This document shows, one piece after another, positions 14,401 through 25,879 of a DNA stretch of 64,000 nt (within the stretch, counting starts at the first letter, position 1; the number at the start of each line of letters is the position of its first letter). The stretch comes from Diploscapter coronatus. Taxonomy: Eukaryota > Nematoda > Chromadorea > Rhabditida > Rhabditidae. The stretch covers positions 124,001 through 188,000 of the forward strand of contig OZ038422.1 in the NCBI GenBank assembly GCA_964036155.1, in the 5' to 3' direction. The translations under genes and the position numbers were made by a program. The notes beneath the pieces were generated by a model. It had not been told where the DNA came from. It did not search any database and saw nothing but the letters and a program-made list of their open reading frames with translations.

Positions 14401-15965
14401 GGCCTCTTGTATTCCACACACCTGCATCCACTTTTTTTATTTTCCTCTACCTTCCTCTCCGTCTCTATTATTTTTCAGGAAATGGATGTGGAATACAAAG
14501 GTCGTTTTTCCCTATAAGCGGTGAATTATATTTGAACATAGGTTTGTGGTATGAGTATTCTCGGAACTTATTTGAAAGTAAACGATATAAGATTGATCTG
14601 AGAGATGACGACTTGGTAATATCGAGTTTATCAAATATAAAAATTGTCAACTTTTGTATGAATTATCGTGAAACGTATTGAAGAAGTTGTGATGCTTCAA
14701 AATATTGATGGACACTTTCAATGCTATCTGATGAAACAGCTGTACACATTAGACATAATTCTTTCTCACGGCAACTTGGAAACCTCAACCCTTTAAACTA
14801 TGCGAAAGTGAGAAAAGAATCGTCTTCTCTACCATTCCTCACCCTATTTCTCATGACTTCAGGGCTTGAAGTTTTTTCCAAATAGCCCTTCTCAGGGTAT
14901 TATGCATGTTTCCGAAACTTATAAAAATATTCCAAAATATTTTCGAGAAAGTCGAATTTCAGAAACGGCAACGAGCACTCGGATCTAATCACCGAAAAGG
15001 AGTCCCCGAACTCTCCGAATGCTTCGAATGGCCGAAGGAATTCATCCAAATTCTTCAAATCCGAAGCCCACAAGTATATTCATCGACCCAGTAGCTTTTT
15101 ACAGGCTGTTAAATTGCCGCTGGTAAGAAATTCATTTGATTTTAAGAAAATCTCGAAATTTTTGTCATACATTATTCGAGATTATTGATAGTAACAAATT
15201 TTATCACGAAAAAATCTATCCAATCTTAACGTATGCTTTATAAAAATTGAAAATTAGATAAGTTATTTAAAATTTATCCGACAATGGCTTCTAAATTATC
15301 AAATAAATAGGCAGTTTGTAAATGACGGAATGATCTTTTCCATACTATTTTCCATTCTCTTACTCTCTAATACGGCATTCTGTCATTTCGTCATTCCGTC
15401 ATTTACATGTTGTCCAATAAATAGCTATTTTATTGCTTTTCAGATTCGTAACAACGAGAAGAATGAATGTAAAGCTCGAAAAACACTTGGAGTGATTATG
15501 AGCGCCTTCATTATTACTTGGTTGCCTTTCTTCAGTCTCGCTATATTAAAATCATGCTTTGGAGTTCCCGTACCACCATGGTTAGATCAAATCACTTTAT
15601 GGCTAGGATATAGTAATAGGTACTCCTGTTAAATCAATTAAATTGACAAAGTTAACATGATTACAGTACTCTGAACCCGATGATCTATTGCAAGTACAAC
15701 AAGGACTATCGCATGCCTTTTCGAGAAATGATAAGTTGCCGATGCCGGACTTTGCAAACTGTCATGAGACAGCATAGCTTCAAGAGTCGATATGGGCCTA
15801 CTGTGTGAGTGAAATTTTCGGATTTATGAAATCATTTCTTACATCAGTAAATCAGAATATCATATTGTTTAGCTTTTTTTAATTCAAAATATTCTCATTT
15901 TTTAACTATATTTTATTTTAAGCGAAAACATCTATCATATTGAAACCGCCGAAAGTAGCGTTTGA
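5494..15965 (+). CDS. ser-7: 5-HT7-like serotonin GPCR (SER-7 type)
   Basis: Ten exons join in phase to give 433 codons: 5494-5614, 5972-6089, 6438-6560, 9198-9321, 9791-9928, 14210-14370, 14963-15122, 15444-15619, 15667-15804 and 15923-15965 (stop TGA 15963). All seven helices of a class A amine receptor are present. TM1 has GNALVCLAVL. TM2 has NYLIVSLALADL (about residues 88-99). TM3 has the amine-binding Asp131 in TTSDLTLCTAS, Cys124 (disulfide partner Cys207 in loop 2) and DRY at 148-150. TM6 has TWLPFF near residue 343. TM7 has NPMIY at 377-381. ICL3 is short and Ser-rich (exons 6-7). The TM2-TM3 text closely follows nematode SER-7, a Gs-coupled receptor that drives serotonin-stimulated pharyngeal pumping. 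That coupling is known for the family, not shown here. Total length matches the family. Introns 3 and 5 are 2.6 and 4.3 kb, far longer than elsewhere in the window, and hold several repeats. An untranslated upstream exon is possible. Confidence 0.93.
6212..6370. mobile_element. MITE family D, copy 1
   Basis: It lies in intron 2 of the serotonin receptor. Its ends are inverted repeats: TTGGTGCCGAAATCTGGGAG and CTCCCAGATTTCGGCATCAA. Other copies are at 9632-9773, 27944-28093 and 53650-53783. It has no coding capacity. Confidence 0.7.
9373..9604. mobile_element. MITE family C, copy 1
   Basis: It lies in intron 4 of the serotonin receptor. Inverted ends pair GTCAAATGAAGTGACAG-type sequence with CTGTCACTTCGTTTGAC. 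The GC-rich core (AATGCGCGTCACGGCTATGT) recurs at 24535-24752, 30640-30845 and, degraded, 32232-32432. Confidence 0.7.
9632..9773. mobile_element. MITE family D, copy 2
   Basis: It directly follows the family C element in the same receptor intron. The left end is worn (CTTGGAGGTCGAAAATGAGG). The right end, GCCTCCCAGATTTGAGCACC, is clear. Confidence 0.6.
11052..11140. repeat. Short hairpin repeat, family K copy 1
   Basis: Contains TGACGAGATGACGAGACTTA, then a CTTTCCCACACTTTCGTCCT-type middle. Related copies are at 24455-24535 and 25880-25970. Confidence 0.45.
11760..11804. repeat. 45-bp imperfect palindrome, family F copy 1
   Basis: Reads AGGGTTGTAAATTTTAGACA into ACGTG and back to TGTCTAAACACAGCCCT. 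Related palindromes are at 21451-21497, 23592-23648 and 51578-51609. Confidence 0.6.
11805..12583. other. Receptor intron segment without assignable content
   Basis: Two overlapping plus-strand open frames of about 90 codons (11873-12142 and 12126-12416) are present. They are Phe-rich, have no recognisable motif and are not joined by plausible splice sites to the receptor. They are probably chance frames or the remains of an element. Confidence 0.3.
12584..12784. repeat. Diverged direct duplication of about 78 bp
   Basis: Segments 12584-12662 and 12706-12784 share the order GATATTTACAA, then CTTGAAATTTG, AATAAT, and finally a GGTGCA motif. They lie in the long receptor intron. No function can be assigned. 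Confidence 0.5.
12945..13145. other. GC-rich island inside the long receptor intron
   Basis: The composition rises in an otherwise AT-rich 4.3-kb intron, with several CG-containing words and the nested inverted TTCGAATTTCGAATTTC run. An 87-codon minus frame (13218-12955) covers it but has no known motif and no splice context. It could be an alternative promoter, enhancer, ncRNA or insertion. Confidence 0.3.
13918..14067. mobile_element. MITE family A, copy 1
   Basis: Family A is about 145 bp, with ends like TTGATTGGAGAGAACGTCGA and, inverted, TCTCTCCAATCAA. The interior is constant: GCTATTCGTCTCGTTTCTCT and ATTTCTAATTGC. This copy is in intron 5 of the serotonin receptor. Six others lie at 22606-22745, 32914-33067, 35599-35748, 37453-37603, 41196-41338 and 59699-59842. 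Confidence 0.75.
14403..14502. repeat. Hairpin element family N, copy 1
   Basis: Ends are CTTGTATTCCACAC and GTGGAATACAAAG, with a pyrimidine-rich interior. It lies just after exon 6 of the serotonin receptor. A second copy in opposite orientation is at 33690-33784. Confidence 0.6.
14788..14894. repeat. Short hairpin repeat, family E copy 2
   Basis: Has TGCGAAAGTGAGAAAAGAAT near its left end and the AAGTTTTTTCCAAATAGCCC right end typical of family E. It lies in intron 6 of the serotonin receptor. Confidence 0.45.
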
Positions 15966-16492
15966 CAGGTATAAAGTATGCTGAATGCAAAATCTATCTT
16001 TCGCAAATTCTCCCTGCTATTGAATGTACACAAATTGACCTGAAGCTTGGCTTAATATGTGAAGCCTCTATAAATCTGAATTTAACACAATCAGAGCTGT
16101 AAACAATCGTCTTTATTTGCAGTTTTCAGACACCGACATCGAGAAAGTAGCGGAGCGAAGGCTTCGGACGTATAAAATAGAATTTTTCTAATTGAAGATC
16201 CAGGTCTTATATTTTAAGACCTATCTATAAGAGGGGCTTCGATTACTATAGAAACACTAATATTAATTTGTCTACTTCCGTATGTCACTTATACTACATA
16301 CCGTAGTTTCTTTAGTGAAAGATCCACGTTGAAGGAGTTGGCAGATAAAAGATCCGAATATTTAAAAATTAGAAATTACGGTATATTCCTCATACATTAT
16401 TTTCTGTGCATAGGTGCTGTGCCTAAATTGAGATTTCTTGGGGGCCTTTTCTATCATATTTTGATTATTTAACCCCATACATAGTGGTTACA

Positions 16493-16842
16493 GGGGGAGT
16501 CCCCACATAAGAACTCTGATTGTGATGAAATTTACCAAGCAAAGGTTTTTGATGACGCTGATCACAATTCTAAAGTCAAAAGGTGCCTAACCACGCACTT
16601 TGGAATATTGCATTTTTCACTCCTATTTCGCCTGGAAAATGGGCTGTTTTGCTTGTGAAATCAAGCATTGCAAATCTTGCAGCTTTGGAATACAAAGAAT
16701 AAATGAGGCTCAACTCAAAATCCCAGCTTCTGAATGCGATTAGGCACTCTTTAACTTTAGAATCGCGATCAGCGTCATCAAAAGCCCCTGCTTGATAAGT
16801 TTCATCAAGATCTGTGTTCCTATGTGGCAACTTCCCTTGTTA
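16493..16842. mobile_element. Long-TIR MITE, family Q
   Basis: About 100 bp at the left end is matched, inverted, by about 100 bp at the right. Paired words include GATGACGCTGATCACAATTC (left) with GAATCGCGATCAGCGTCATC (right), and CCCCACATAAG with CCTATGTGGCAACTTCCC. About 140 bp of unique sequence separates the arms. There is no transposase frame. Only one copy is seen in the window. Confidence 0.75.
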
Positions 16843-17898
16843 GATAATATAATTATTCATTATATCATTCATTCATTTCCACTTTTCAATTGTGATATTC
16901 AATCATGTCAAGTATACGAGGTCTAAATTTAAAATCATGTCTACTTACCTACAGGATTTTTAATGTTTCACTGTTCAAATTTATGGACTAAAGACCAACA
17001 GAATGGAATGAAATTTTCGATTTATAGCTTTGGAATCTTTTTCGACTTTTTTTTTTTTAAATTAAAAATGCATGTTTATTCAATTTAATGAAAGTTAGCA
17101 TTTCGTCAAAAATCAGTTAAATTAATAACTAATTTCAGGGACTGACTAAAAAGAAGCTGAAAAAGTAGCAACTTGTATTTGTTGTGAGCTGAAATATCGT
17201 GGGCTATTCTAGTAAATGTAATAACGTGAGCTATAGATAATAAGGTAAGAAGAAATAATGTGGGAAAAGTAGGTCATGTCATCACGACATTCGCTAAAAA
17301 GGTTCACCACGTTTATTAGAACAGTGTACGATATTTTAGCTCACAACATCCCCCATCATCACGACAAACGAGAATCGCCGCATATCAGATCTCATCAAAT
17401 CTCATAAAAATTAATCATTTTAAGGCAAACTTCGATTCAGTTTATCAAGTCTTTTATTATCCTCAAGAGATAATATACCGTAAAGTCTAAAATAGAAGAC
17501 TATGGTCCCTTATTTTAGGAGTTACAGTATCCTCTTCATAACTTCACTCGTGTAAATGAGCCTTCGTTCGCAAGATGATTGAAATCCGACAAAAATCGAT
17601 AAAACCGAAAGGAAGAATCGTGGAAATCTACAGACTACAGCAATTGTAATCATTCTGAATCAATCTTTTCAAATTTCATTTTGCATAACTACTGATTGAC
17701 CCAGAAAATTTGATTGATCTAGAGTAATTCTTACGAAAACGCTCAATAGACTACGAAAATACTAGTCTTTAGAAAACTAGCTTAAAATGCTCCTAAAACT
17801 AATTTTCTTCTCTAGGGAAAATACAACCGTATGAGTATGGTTATCAGTAATCAATTATAAAGACACTGATAAAATGATTACCGAATAATAGTGGTTCA

Positions 17899-18022
17899 CA
17901 GACGTTGGGACGTTTTCCACCGCAAATATCCCTTATGCCATGTGAATTATTCCAGTCAGCTTCGCAATTACTATCCTTAATAATGACGACGAACTTTTGC
18001 GGTGGAAAACGTCCCAAGTCTG
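17899..18022. mobile_element. MITE family B, copy 1
   Basis: Family B is about 125 bp. The ends are GACGTTGGGACGTTTTCCAC and, inverted, GTGGAAAACGTCCCAA. The interior is constant: ATTATTCCAGTCAGCTTCGC and ACTATCCTTAATAATGACG. Five more copies occur at 51378-51503, 54922-55040, 57981-58120, 61772-61894 and 62742-62882. Confidence 0.8.
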
Positions 18023-18518
18023 GTGGTTCAATAAACGATAAAACTCCAGATTTTTGGCAGGTTTACGGAAATCTATTGCAAGACAAGCTAGGGAAAAAGA
18101 AACTAATAGAATGGGTGAGAAATTTATGGTCTTGGGATGGGTTCACATCATAAATGTAGCTAAATTTGTTGTATAGAAAAAAAGAAATTTTCTTAATTTT
18201 TAGCTACTTTAGGCCAAAGTTCGGATTATCAACAGCGTTTTCGAAAATAAGCCTAAATTTTAGCTACACCTTTAATTCGACTCAGGAGACAGTAGGAATT
18301 ACTTTTCAGTAAATCGAAATATGCAATCATTCAAAAAGTTCTTGAAGTGCAAACATTAGCATACATTGTTCTCTCGTATTATTTCTGAATATAAATATAG
18401 TTCAAAATAGCGTTTGAGTTAGAGGATGTTATAATCTTATGAGTTCCAACAAGAGCTAATTGAATGATCAAATAGGCGGATGATTGCCAGGTTGTTTCAA
18501 ATTTCCCGACCCAATCAA

Positions 18519-21500
18519 TTAGTAGGTCGTCCTGATCGACGTTGCCGCGGCGTGGACGACTAGAAGCTGGGCGAGCAAACGAGCCTCGAGATGGGTTCTG
18601 AAATTCAGCAATTATTGCCGAGTTCAAAATCTGGGAGCAGATCTAGGGAGGACCTAAGTCAGGATGCCTCTGCGACACACCGCTCGCATATGCTTTTTGA
18701 GTCTGATTCAAATACTCCCTAGGTCTGTCTGGGAGATCGGAAATAAGGAGGTAAAGATTCGACTTTATCCCAGTCTCTCCTTTTCAGTGCTACTTATATC
18801 TTCTAGAGCGCTGAAAAAGCAGCGTGCGCCCTCTTTGCACCTTCCAGCTTATATGGACTCCCTAATATCACTCTTCAAAATCAAAAGACATTTTTGATTA
18901 TGTTCGATAACAATGGAAGTCAGTCAATAGTTGAGTGTCACAACAAATACTCATTCGTAAATTCGAAACATAATTTTAAGATTTTTTATTACCTGCAGAC
19001 TTCTCAAAACTCGACTTGCAGAAAACATAATGCACCTTTTCAAGAGAGATAAAGAAGGCATGCTCTTTTTATTTCCCAATATGAAATACTATTTTCTGCG
19101 AGTCGAATTTTGAGAAGCTTGTTTTTACCTGGTATCGACCACCCAGTCTCTGGCAAGTTGGGCGGGTTGGCCTCTGAAAAATCACATTTTTCATAAACCA
19201 CCGAAAACCCCTTCCTTTATTACTTTTATGATAATTTGCTTATAGATGGTGAGAACTGTTGCTTCAAAATCGAAGAAAAGTGGAATAAATAAAGTTTCGA
19301 AGAGCAAAGCAATCAATTGAGCATCGAAAAGTGCCCAAATCTTGATTGATGTATGGCAAAGTATTACCTGAGCAGCTGCGCGACTCGCATCGCACCCTCC
19401 ATATCGCCCTTGTCCATGTACCACTTGGCACGAGCCAGCAACTGCAAAAAATTAACATAAATATTTTCAAAAAGGAAGAAAAAACCAATAAAAGTCGAAA
19501 AAATTGTAAACTTTCATACCTCAACATTATCGCACGCGATCGGGTCGAATTTATCGTCGTCCGAAAACTTCCTTGGGACATCCACCAGGAACATCGATCG
19601 AACATAGGACCAGAGATACCCAGAAAGAGAGCCTCCATTCTCATCGATAGATGCCGTACGGCGGCCCAGGTTGTAGACCTGAAGATTTTAAGTAAGTTGG
19701 AGGAAAACTTAGTTCAAAGACGAGGTAATTCAGGCATTTTTAAAATAAATTTTAGATAAGTTGAGAGAACTTGCTAAAAAATTAGGTAGGTCAGAAAATG
19801 TTCGTATTGTAAATTAGGTAAGTCGAAAAAACAAAAATGAACCTTCTCAAACCGATTCTTCAAGTCCTGCTCCGTATAGATGCCCTGATTTTTGGTGGAC
19901 TCGGGGAAGGAAGTGATCACTGTGTTCACGAAATTGTCTTCAGGATTCACCTAAACTTTGTTATTAAATTTTTGAATTAAAAAAATCTAAAATTTCATTC
20001 TGATAAAATAAAGTCAAATAAAACGATCTATTGTAATTTAGAAGAAAAACCATCGTCATCACATCTTTCTAAACTCTACTTCTTTAAAATAAAAAAAATT
20101 AAGGAAAGATTCAAATTCGAGAAAAACGCTAAATTAAAAAAAATTTTTTAAAAAAAAAGCCACCTCCTTGAGCAACTTGAGCGTCTCCTCTAGAGGCAGT
20201 CGTCTCTTGTCCATATCCGTGCCGGCCTTGTTGCCGTGTTTGATCGTATCGATCAGGTTGTGGCAGGCGATCCAGAATTGCTTCGCACGTCTGTAATCGA
20301 ATTTCAATTGCTTAGACAGATCACACTTTCCATCGTCCTCGAGATAAGCCTTTTATATGGTATCCTGCATTTATAACCTGCGAGCGCAACGCATTGAGAC
20401 TAGAGGAAAATACGAGGGAACAGAAAACAACAAGCAGGCAAGTAGCTAAAGCTCGCGGATACCCCTTTCTTTGCAAGGATTCATCTCGAAGACGGTGGAG
20501 AATATGACTAGAGTCCCCAAGTGGATATGCCAAATCTAGTTGTTGGATAAATTTTTGAGCATAAAAGATTATCTGGGCTGTAAATAAGATTTCTGTGAAG
20601 AAAAAATGAAAAGCTGCAAAGATCCGTCACTCAAACTAATTCGTTTGCAAAAATGCGCTCATGTTTATGCGTGGTTGCGTGCGACTATTTTGCCTTGATT
20701 TTTTTTTGCATGGAACCACTTTATCAGGTTTATCGTCGATCTAGACTGGATTTTTTAAAAAGACATTCGGATTTGAAGGGTACTCCTTCCCAAAGTTTCT
20801 GCTTCAAACTACTACATTTCTACCACAAACGCATTTTTGCAAAGGGACGGAGCTTGGGAACCCTACCCATAGCTGAATGAAGATAGATATCCGAGTTACG
20901 AGGCAAGAAATGATTAATTATTATTCATAAAAATAAGGTACCGGTTTTCGTTATCCAGAGCGATCCTACTGCTCAAAGCAGACTCAATGCCCTCCAGTCT
21001 CGAAATCGCAGCGCCCATTTGACGGCTGTGAAAGTCTCGCTCGATCAGGATGGCCTAAAATTCTTTATTCTAATTTTATTTTGAAGAAAGACGTAAAAAA
21101 ACTTGTATTTAATGATCTTTTTCAACATTTTTTAAAAATACTTTAAAATTTATCTAATTAGGAAGAATAAAAAGTAGAGAAAAATAAATTTAAAAATTGA
21201 ACAAAAAATCTCGACCTCCTCAATTTTCTGAGCGTTTTCGATCTCGAAGAGCTGCCTCTGAGTGCGAACGACCTGCTCGAGATGGTCCGAGTGGGCCGCA
21301 GAGGCGCGCTTCAATTTCCCCTCCAGCTGATCTTCCCACGATTGACGCTCGCTGGACAGCTAAAATCATATTTTTAATAGAAAAAATAGTGATCACAATT
21401 ATTGCGCTCATATTTTTCGAATTTTGATATCCAACCAGACTTAGGCAACCAGGGTTGTAAATGTTTAGACACACGTGTTTAAATAGTTACAGCCCTGCGG

Positions 21501-24500
21501 TTAAATGTTTACAAACTCATTCGAAAACGCTCACCGCCCTCTCGACCTCCAGCTCCTTCTGAGCCTCGATTCGTTTCAACTCGACGCTCAAATGCTCAGC
21601 GGCGATTCGCGAGTCAGCCTTTTTCTGCTCCTCAATGGCTCGAGAGATGTGCTGCTCTTCACGGACCTGCAATATTTTTCTTGTTTGCTTGAAATCAGGG
21701 GCAAGTCGATTTCGAATGTTTTCAAATTTATAGGCCTCTTGTAGTTATCAACCGTTTTTTTTTCTTTCCCCTACTATTTTCCAGAAAAGAGGATGGTAGC
21801 TACAGTGAACCGAAATTAGGTAGAACAATTTTCCTTTCTCGTTCAGACTTCTTAAAACACGATCCGCAAAAACTCGCAATTCGATCCGCACAAAAATAGT
21901 GTGCCTTATCGAGAGAAAAAGATAATATTTTGGGTCTTTCTCGAAAGGGTACAGTATTTTTTCTGCGGGCTGCGTCTTGAGAAGTTTGATTAAGAGTATG
22001 CAGAAAAAACTACCTGCTGTTCGACGAGTTGTTGCCTCAGCTGATCGACTTTCTTGTGAGCGTGCGCGATCAGGGCGTTCAGCTCGTCCTCATTCAAGTT
22101 CTTGTCCTTAATTAGCATAATTGACTCTAATTATCCTAATTAGCTAGATAACTGGCTAAATTAAAATAATTGCAACACTATTCAAATCAAGATAACTGAT
22201 CGTTAAAAGAGATAATAGGGAGATGTGATTGAATACTCAATTAGGCTAATTAAATAAGTTAATTACCCTGGCATGCATATCGACGTTGGGCAGAATGTTG
22301 CGCATTTCCATAGCGAACTGTTGGCGGGACTTATCGATGAGCTCTTTGTAGGAATTGAGCACCTTCGCTTCTTCGCGAGCCTGTAATTCAAGATAGTTAG
22401 AGGGAATTAAGTCGATAATTAGAGTAATTAAAAAGATAATTATGCTAATTAATGATTAATTACCTGAGACACCAGCGCGTTGAGTTCATTGAGCTGGTGA
22501 GTCAGTTTGTTGACGGTCTCGGAAGCATTGAGAAGCAGTGGATTCGAAGAAGTGGCAGTATGTTTCTTACCGTCGTTGATAATCTGAACAATAACATCTA
22601 TTATTATTCATTGGGGGAGAACGCGTCGATATCCAAAAATTACGCTATTCGCCTCTCGTTTTTCTTCTACACGACTTACTATTTCGCTTCAAAATTAGTT
22701 TCTAATTGCGTAATTAATATCGACTTTCTCTTCAATCAATGATATAATGTTTTTTCTTTCTAATTGTTTACTACTTGACAAAATCTATTTAGGTCAATCA
22801 TATGAGTTTTGTCTGAACTCATATTTGACACAGGAAAAACGACTTAATCAACTTATGAAAAGTCGATGTTATTTCAGACAAACTGAAACATATTTGATTT
22901 GCCGACTTTTCTTTCAGTGATATTAGGAGCAGAATTGCAAATTTGAGACCCAGCATGACATAAGAAAGAGAGGCAGAAAATGACGAGATAGCATAGGAGA
23001 TATCGAGTGCAAAATAAGAGCGAAGGAGGGGAAAGATCCGATCGAGTTTTATTCGGGTCCAAATTCGCAATCCTGATAGGAAGCGACGCAAGACTAGTTA
23101 GAATAGTGAACATGAACAAACTAACTTCGAAATTCGAATTGTTTGAAGCATGTATATTATTTTTACATTCCAAATAATCACCTTCGTAAGACTGTCAATG
23201 AAGTTCCGGCTATCACTCTCGGCCAAACCATCAGAACGAGATGAGGTCTCCACTTTTTGCAGGGCTTCGTTGACCTGCAATTCAAATATGCTAATTTTGG
23301 CGTATGATAGACTTTCTTTACGTAAAAGCACCACTTCAACTAAAATTTTAGCTATTTTAGGCAGAGTCAAATACCGAACTACTATTGTACTAACATCTCA
23401 AGAAAAATTGAAGTTTTTGAAACATTGAAAAATGCTAGAATGTGAATTGAATATTTCTTTTAAAAAACAGTATTGTTTTAAACTGTAAAAATCCCACCTT
23501 ATTCCAATCAGCATCTTTTCCCTCATCTACAGCCTTTCTGAGCAACTGGGCGTGGTTTTCGACTTCTCTGAATTTATTTTTAAATTTTTCTCAGGACTGC
23601 AAATGTTTAGACATGTGTGTGTGTGTGTCTGTGCATTTACACCCCTGGTTTTACCTGATCGTGTTGGACTTTGCCTCGGTCGCCTGGTGAACACGAATTT
23701 CAGCAGACTGGATCGCGGAGCGAAGCGAGTTCTCCAGGTCTGAAATTTTATTTATTTTTTAAGAGAAGTTTTAAAAGTCGATATTTTGTAAATTTCAATG
23801 AGTTTTATATGATTCAAGAAGCGTTTTCAATGATAATATTATTGATGCATTCTTTTACCTCACTTTACGTCGAAATAAGAATTTTGAAATTTTCGATGAG
23901 CTTAAAAAATCACAAACCCACCCCGATTCTTCTTTTCAACCACATCTTTGGGAAGGTCTCCCTTGGGCGCCTCGACTTGCTTCCTCACATCCACTGGCTC
24001 AACGTAGGCGGGTTTCTTCTCCACGACCGGCAGAGGGGGAGGCGATTTGAACTCCAACGGGGGCAGGATCTGGATTTTTGAAATGTTCATCGTTATTTTT
24101 GATTTTTATTCATATTTAAGAAATTGTACTGTAGGCTCTGAAAAGACTAATGATTAGGGGGCTTATAATCGTGTCATAAAAGTACCGTTCTAAGTTTTTA
24201 AGGATAATTTTTAGCCTGTAACCTTTTAGATAATACAATATTTAAATAGAAAAATACCAACCTCTTCTTTCTCCTTCTTCTTAGGGATAATGGTCTGGAC
24301 CTTCTCTTTGACTTCGGCGACTTTTCTCTCTAGTTTCTGTTCCTCGCCGATGATTTTATCCAGAACGGGTTTCACGGGAGGCACCGTCTTTTCGAGCTGA
24401 AAAAATCAAATTAAAAAATATAAATCTGAAAAAAAAAAATCTTTAAAAATGGATAATTACTATAAGACGAGACCTATCTATTCCCACACACTTTCGCCTT

Positions 24501-25573
24501 GTTTCCATTCCTTCCCTATAACTAGAGATCTCGTTGCATATTGTATTGGTCAAATGAAGTGACAGTTCGTGTGTTAAAGAACGCCCCTTGCGAGAAATGC
24601 GCGTCACGACTATGTGCGCAAAGATGGAGGCTAAAGCGCTAAGAGTCAGCGGGGGACAAGTAAAAAGAGAGTGGGTACGTAATTCCCTCTCGTCCCTTTC
24701 CCTATTTTTGTCAACACGAATTTTTAGTTAATTTGACCGAAACAATACTGAGATTAATAAAGAAAAACTTTAATTAGCAATTTATAAAAATAGTCACGTA
24801 ATCATCCGAAAAGTAGCCACTTAGAGTGAAATACTATACGAAAGATTCATTTGTCAATGCTATTTCGTCTAAGATGGCTACTTCTATAAATTGCTTGAAA
24901 ATTTACAACTCCCGACCTGTTTCCTGAACTCCGGATCAACATAGGCGTATCCGACGACGCCCGCCGTGCCCGCGGTCAGACCGGCCAGCGCCCACTTGAA
25001 GCCACCACCACCGGAACTTCTACAAATAAACGGACATTTTAACGTTTTCGAACCGCATGAAACGAGATAATGTATCTTATCAAGAGGGAAAAGAGCATGT
25101 CTTCTTTTCGCCTCTCGAAAATATCCACTATCTCGTTTCATGCGGCTCGAAAACGTTGCAACGTCTGCCTTTGAGTTTGATTAGAAAAACAAAACTGAAT
25201 ACTAGAAAAGGCAGAATAAAGATGAATGTGATTTAAACAAGTACTCACTTTGGCATCGAAGGCTGAGACGGGGCCTTAGCCTGATGAGGCTGAGCACCAG
25301 GCGGTGGCTGTGAATAGGCACGCACGCTGCGACCCGCCTGCTTTGTGGAGTTTTGCTGGAAAATTAAAATATGTCTATTTTCTGGAAAATATCCACTTTA
25401 AAAATCCCTAGATTTATGAAATTGCGATACTTTCTTAGTTTTTTTTCTAAAAAAATATTCTTGGTAAAATGAAGTTTTAGAAAGTTTGCATAGAAAATGT
25501 TCCATCAAAATCTAACAAGGATTTTAAAACGCAAAAAAATAAAAGAAACAATACTCACCGCCGCGCGAAGCAT
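18519..25573 (-). CDS. immt-1: MIC60/mitofilin, MICOS complex subunit
   Basis: Twenty exons join in phase to 687 codons: 25559-25573, 25249-25355, 24917-25019, 24262-24396, 23922-24069, 23655-23739, 23498-23567, 23182-23274, 22464-22583, 22267-22380, 22014-22106, 21535-21666, 21216-21359, 20942-21054, 20164-20290, 19843-19950, 19520-19678, 19368-19441, 19129-19173 and 18519-18597 (TAA). The order is classic for mitofilin. A basic presequence starts MLRAA and runs into SVRAYSQ. One membrane helix (about residues 48-66, [18 protein letters not shown]) follows a Gly run. Then come a Pro/Lys-rich linker, a long coiled coil, and the conserved C-terminal mitofilin domain with [17 protein letters not shown] and [15 protein letters not shown]60 anchors cristae junctions from the inner membrane into the intermembrane space. 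Length fits the nematode family. The in-frame start follows a candidate trans-splice acceptor at 25617. Several introns carry MITEs. Confidence 0.95.
18998..19121. mobile_element. MITE family P, copy 1
   Basis: It lies in the last MIC60 intron. Arms are GACTTCTCAAAACTCGACTT and, inverted, AGTCGAATTTTGAGAAGC. The interior has TTTTCAAGAGAGATAAAG. A second copy is at 21845-21989. Confidence 0.65.
20590..20870. repeat. Dispersed repeat, family G copy 1
   Basis: It lies in the 0.65-kb MIC60 intron between exons 14 and 15. It shares with 31422-31714 the words GCGTGGTTGCGTGCGACTA, TTGCATGGAACCACTTTAT, CGGATTTGAAGGGTACT and TTTTGCAAAGGG. The start and end carry inverted GTTTGCAAAAATGCG and CGCATTTTTGCAAAG. 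Confidence 0.65.
21451..21497. repeat. Imperfect palindrome, family F copy 2
   Basis: CAGGGTTGTAAATGTTTAGA is mirrored through ACACGTGT to AGTTACAGCCCTG. It lies in a MIC60 intron. Confidence 0.6.
21845..21989. mobile_element. MITE family P, copy 2
   Basis: Arms are GACTTCTTAAAACACGATCC and, inverted, GCTGCGTCTTGAGAAGT, with TTATCGAGAGAAAAAGATA inside. It lies in a MIC60 intron. Confidence 0.6.
22606..22745. mobile_element. MITE family A, copy 2
   Basis: It lies in the MIC60 intron between exons 8 and 9. Left end TTCATTGGGGGAGAACGCGT, right end CTCTTCAATCAATGATATA. Confidence 0.7.
23592..23648. repeat. Family F palindrome with GT microsatellite, copy 3
   Basis: CAGGACTGCAAATGTTTAGA leads into (GT)n and back to GCATTTACACCCCTG. 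It lies in a MIC60 intron. Confidence 0.5.
24455..24535. repeat. Short hairpin repeat, family K copy 2
   Basis: Has AAGACGAGACCTATCTATTC and CCACACACTTTCGCC, and ends near ACTAGAGATCTCGT. It directly abuts a family C element. Confidence 0.4.
24535..24752. mobile_element. MITE family C, copy 2
   Basis: It lies in the MIC60 intron after exon 3. Left end TGGTCAAATGAAGTGACAGT, core AATGCGCGTCACGACTATGT, right end TTTGACCGAAACAATA. Confidence 0.75.
25038..25157. mobile_element. MITE family J, copy 1
   Basis: It lies in the MIC60 intron between exons 2 and 3. Arms are AACGTTTTCGAACCGCATGA and, inverted, TCATGCGGCTCGAAAACGTT, nearly perfect. A half copy is at 30097-30150. Confidence 0.75.
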
Positions 25574-25616
25574 CGTTTTCCGAGTTGAATCGAGACAGAG
25601 CAACTCGATGTTTTAC

Positions 25617-25625
25617 CTGAATAAT
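25617..25625 (-). promoter_or_regulatory. Candidate trans-splice acceptor of MIC60
   Basis: Reading the minus strand, ATTATTCAG ends at 25617, 44 nt before the MIC60 ATG (25573-25571). No upstream exon of the gene is seen, so this fits spliced-leader addition. An untranslated cis exon would look the same. Confidence 0.4.
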
Positions 25626-25879
25626 TCAATAATTAATTAGGATAGCTAAGTCGAGATAATCAGTGTAATTAACAAGATAATTGTGGGCAACTAACGAAAA
25701 ACAACAAGCGAATAACAAAGAATGAAAGACGGCTGGTCTAAAAGCACGAAAAGTGCACCAATGCGCTGAATTTGCGTCGAGTGGCTTAAAGAATGAAATT
25801 TTGAAGCTTTGAAAAAATAGAAAATATTCTGTTTCCAGAAGTTGTATTACTGGCCCCGAATTCCTCAAAACTTGCACAG

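Larger units (their letters stand above)
15966..18518. other. Convergent intergenic region between receptor and MIC60
   Basis: The two flanking genes converge here, so it should hold both 3' untranslated regions. It contains the family Q element (16493-16842) and a family B element (17899-18022). No further exon is supported. Confidence 0.5.

Noticed and set aside
18379..18627. 82-codon minus-strand frame reading [15 protein letters not shown]
   Set aside because: It is a wrong-frame reading of the last MIC60 exon. Splicing in phase from 19129 gives [12 protein letters not shown] and a stop at 18519.
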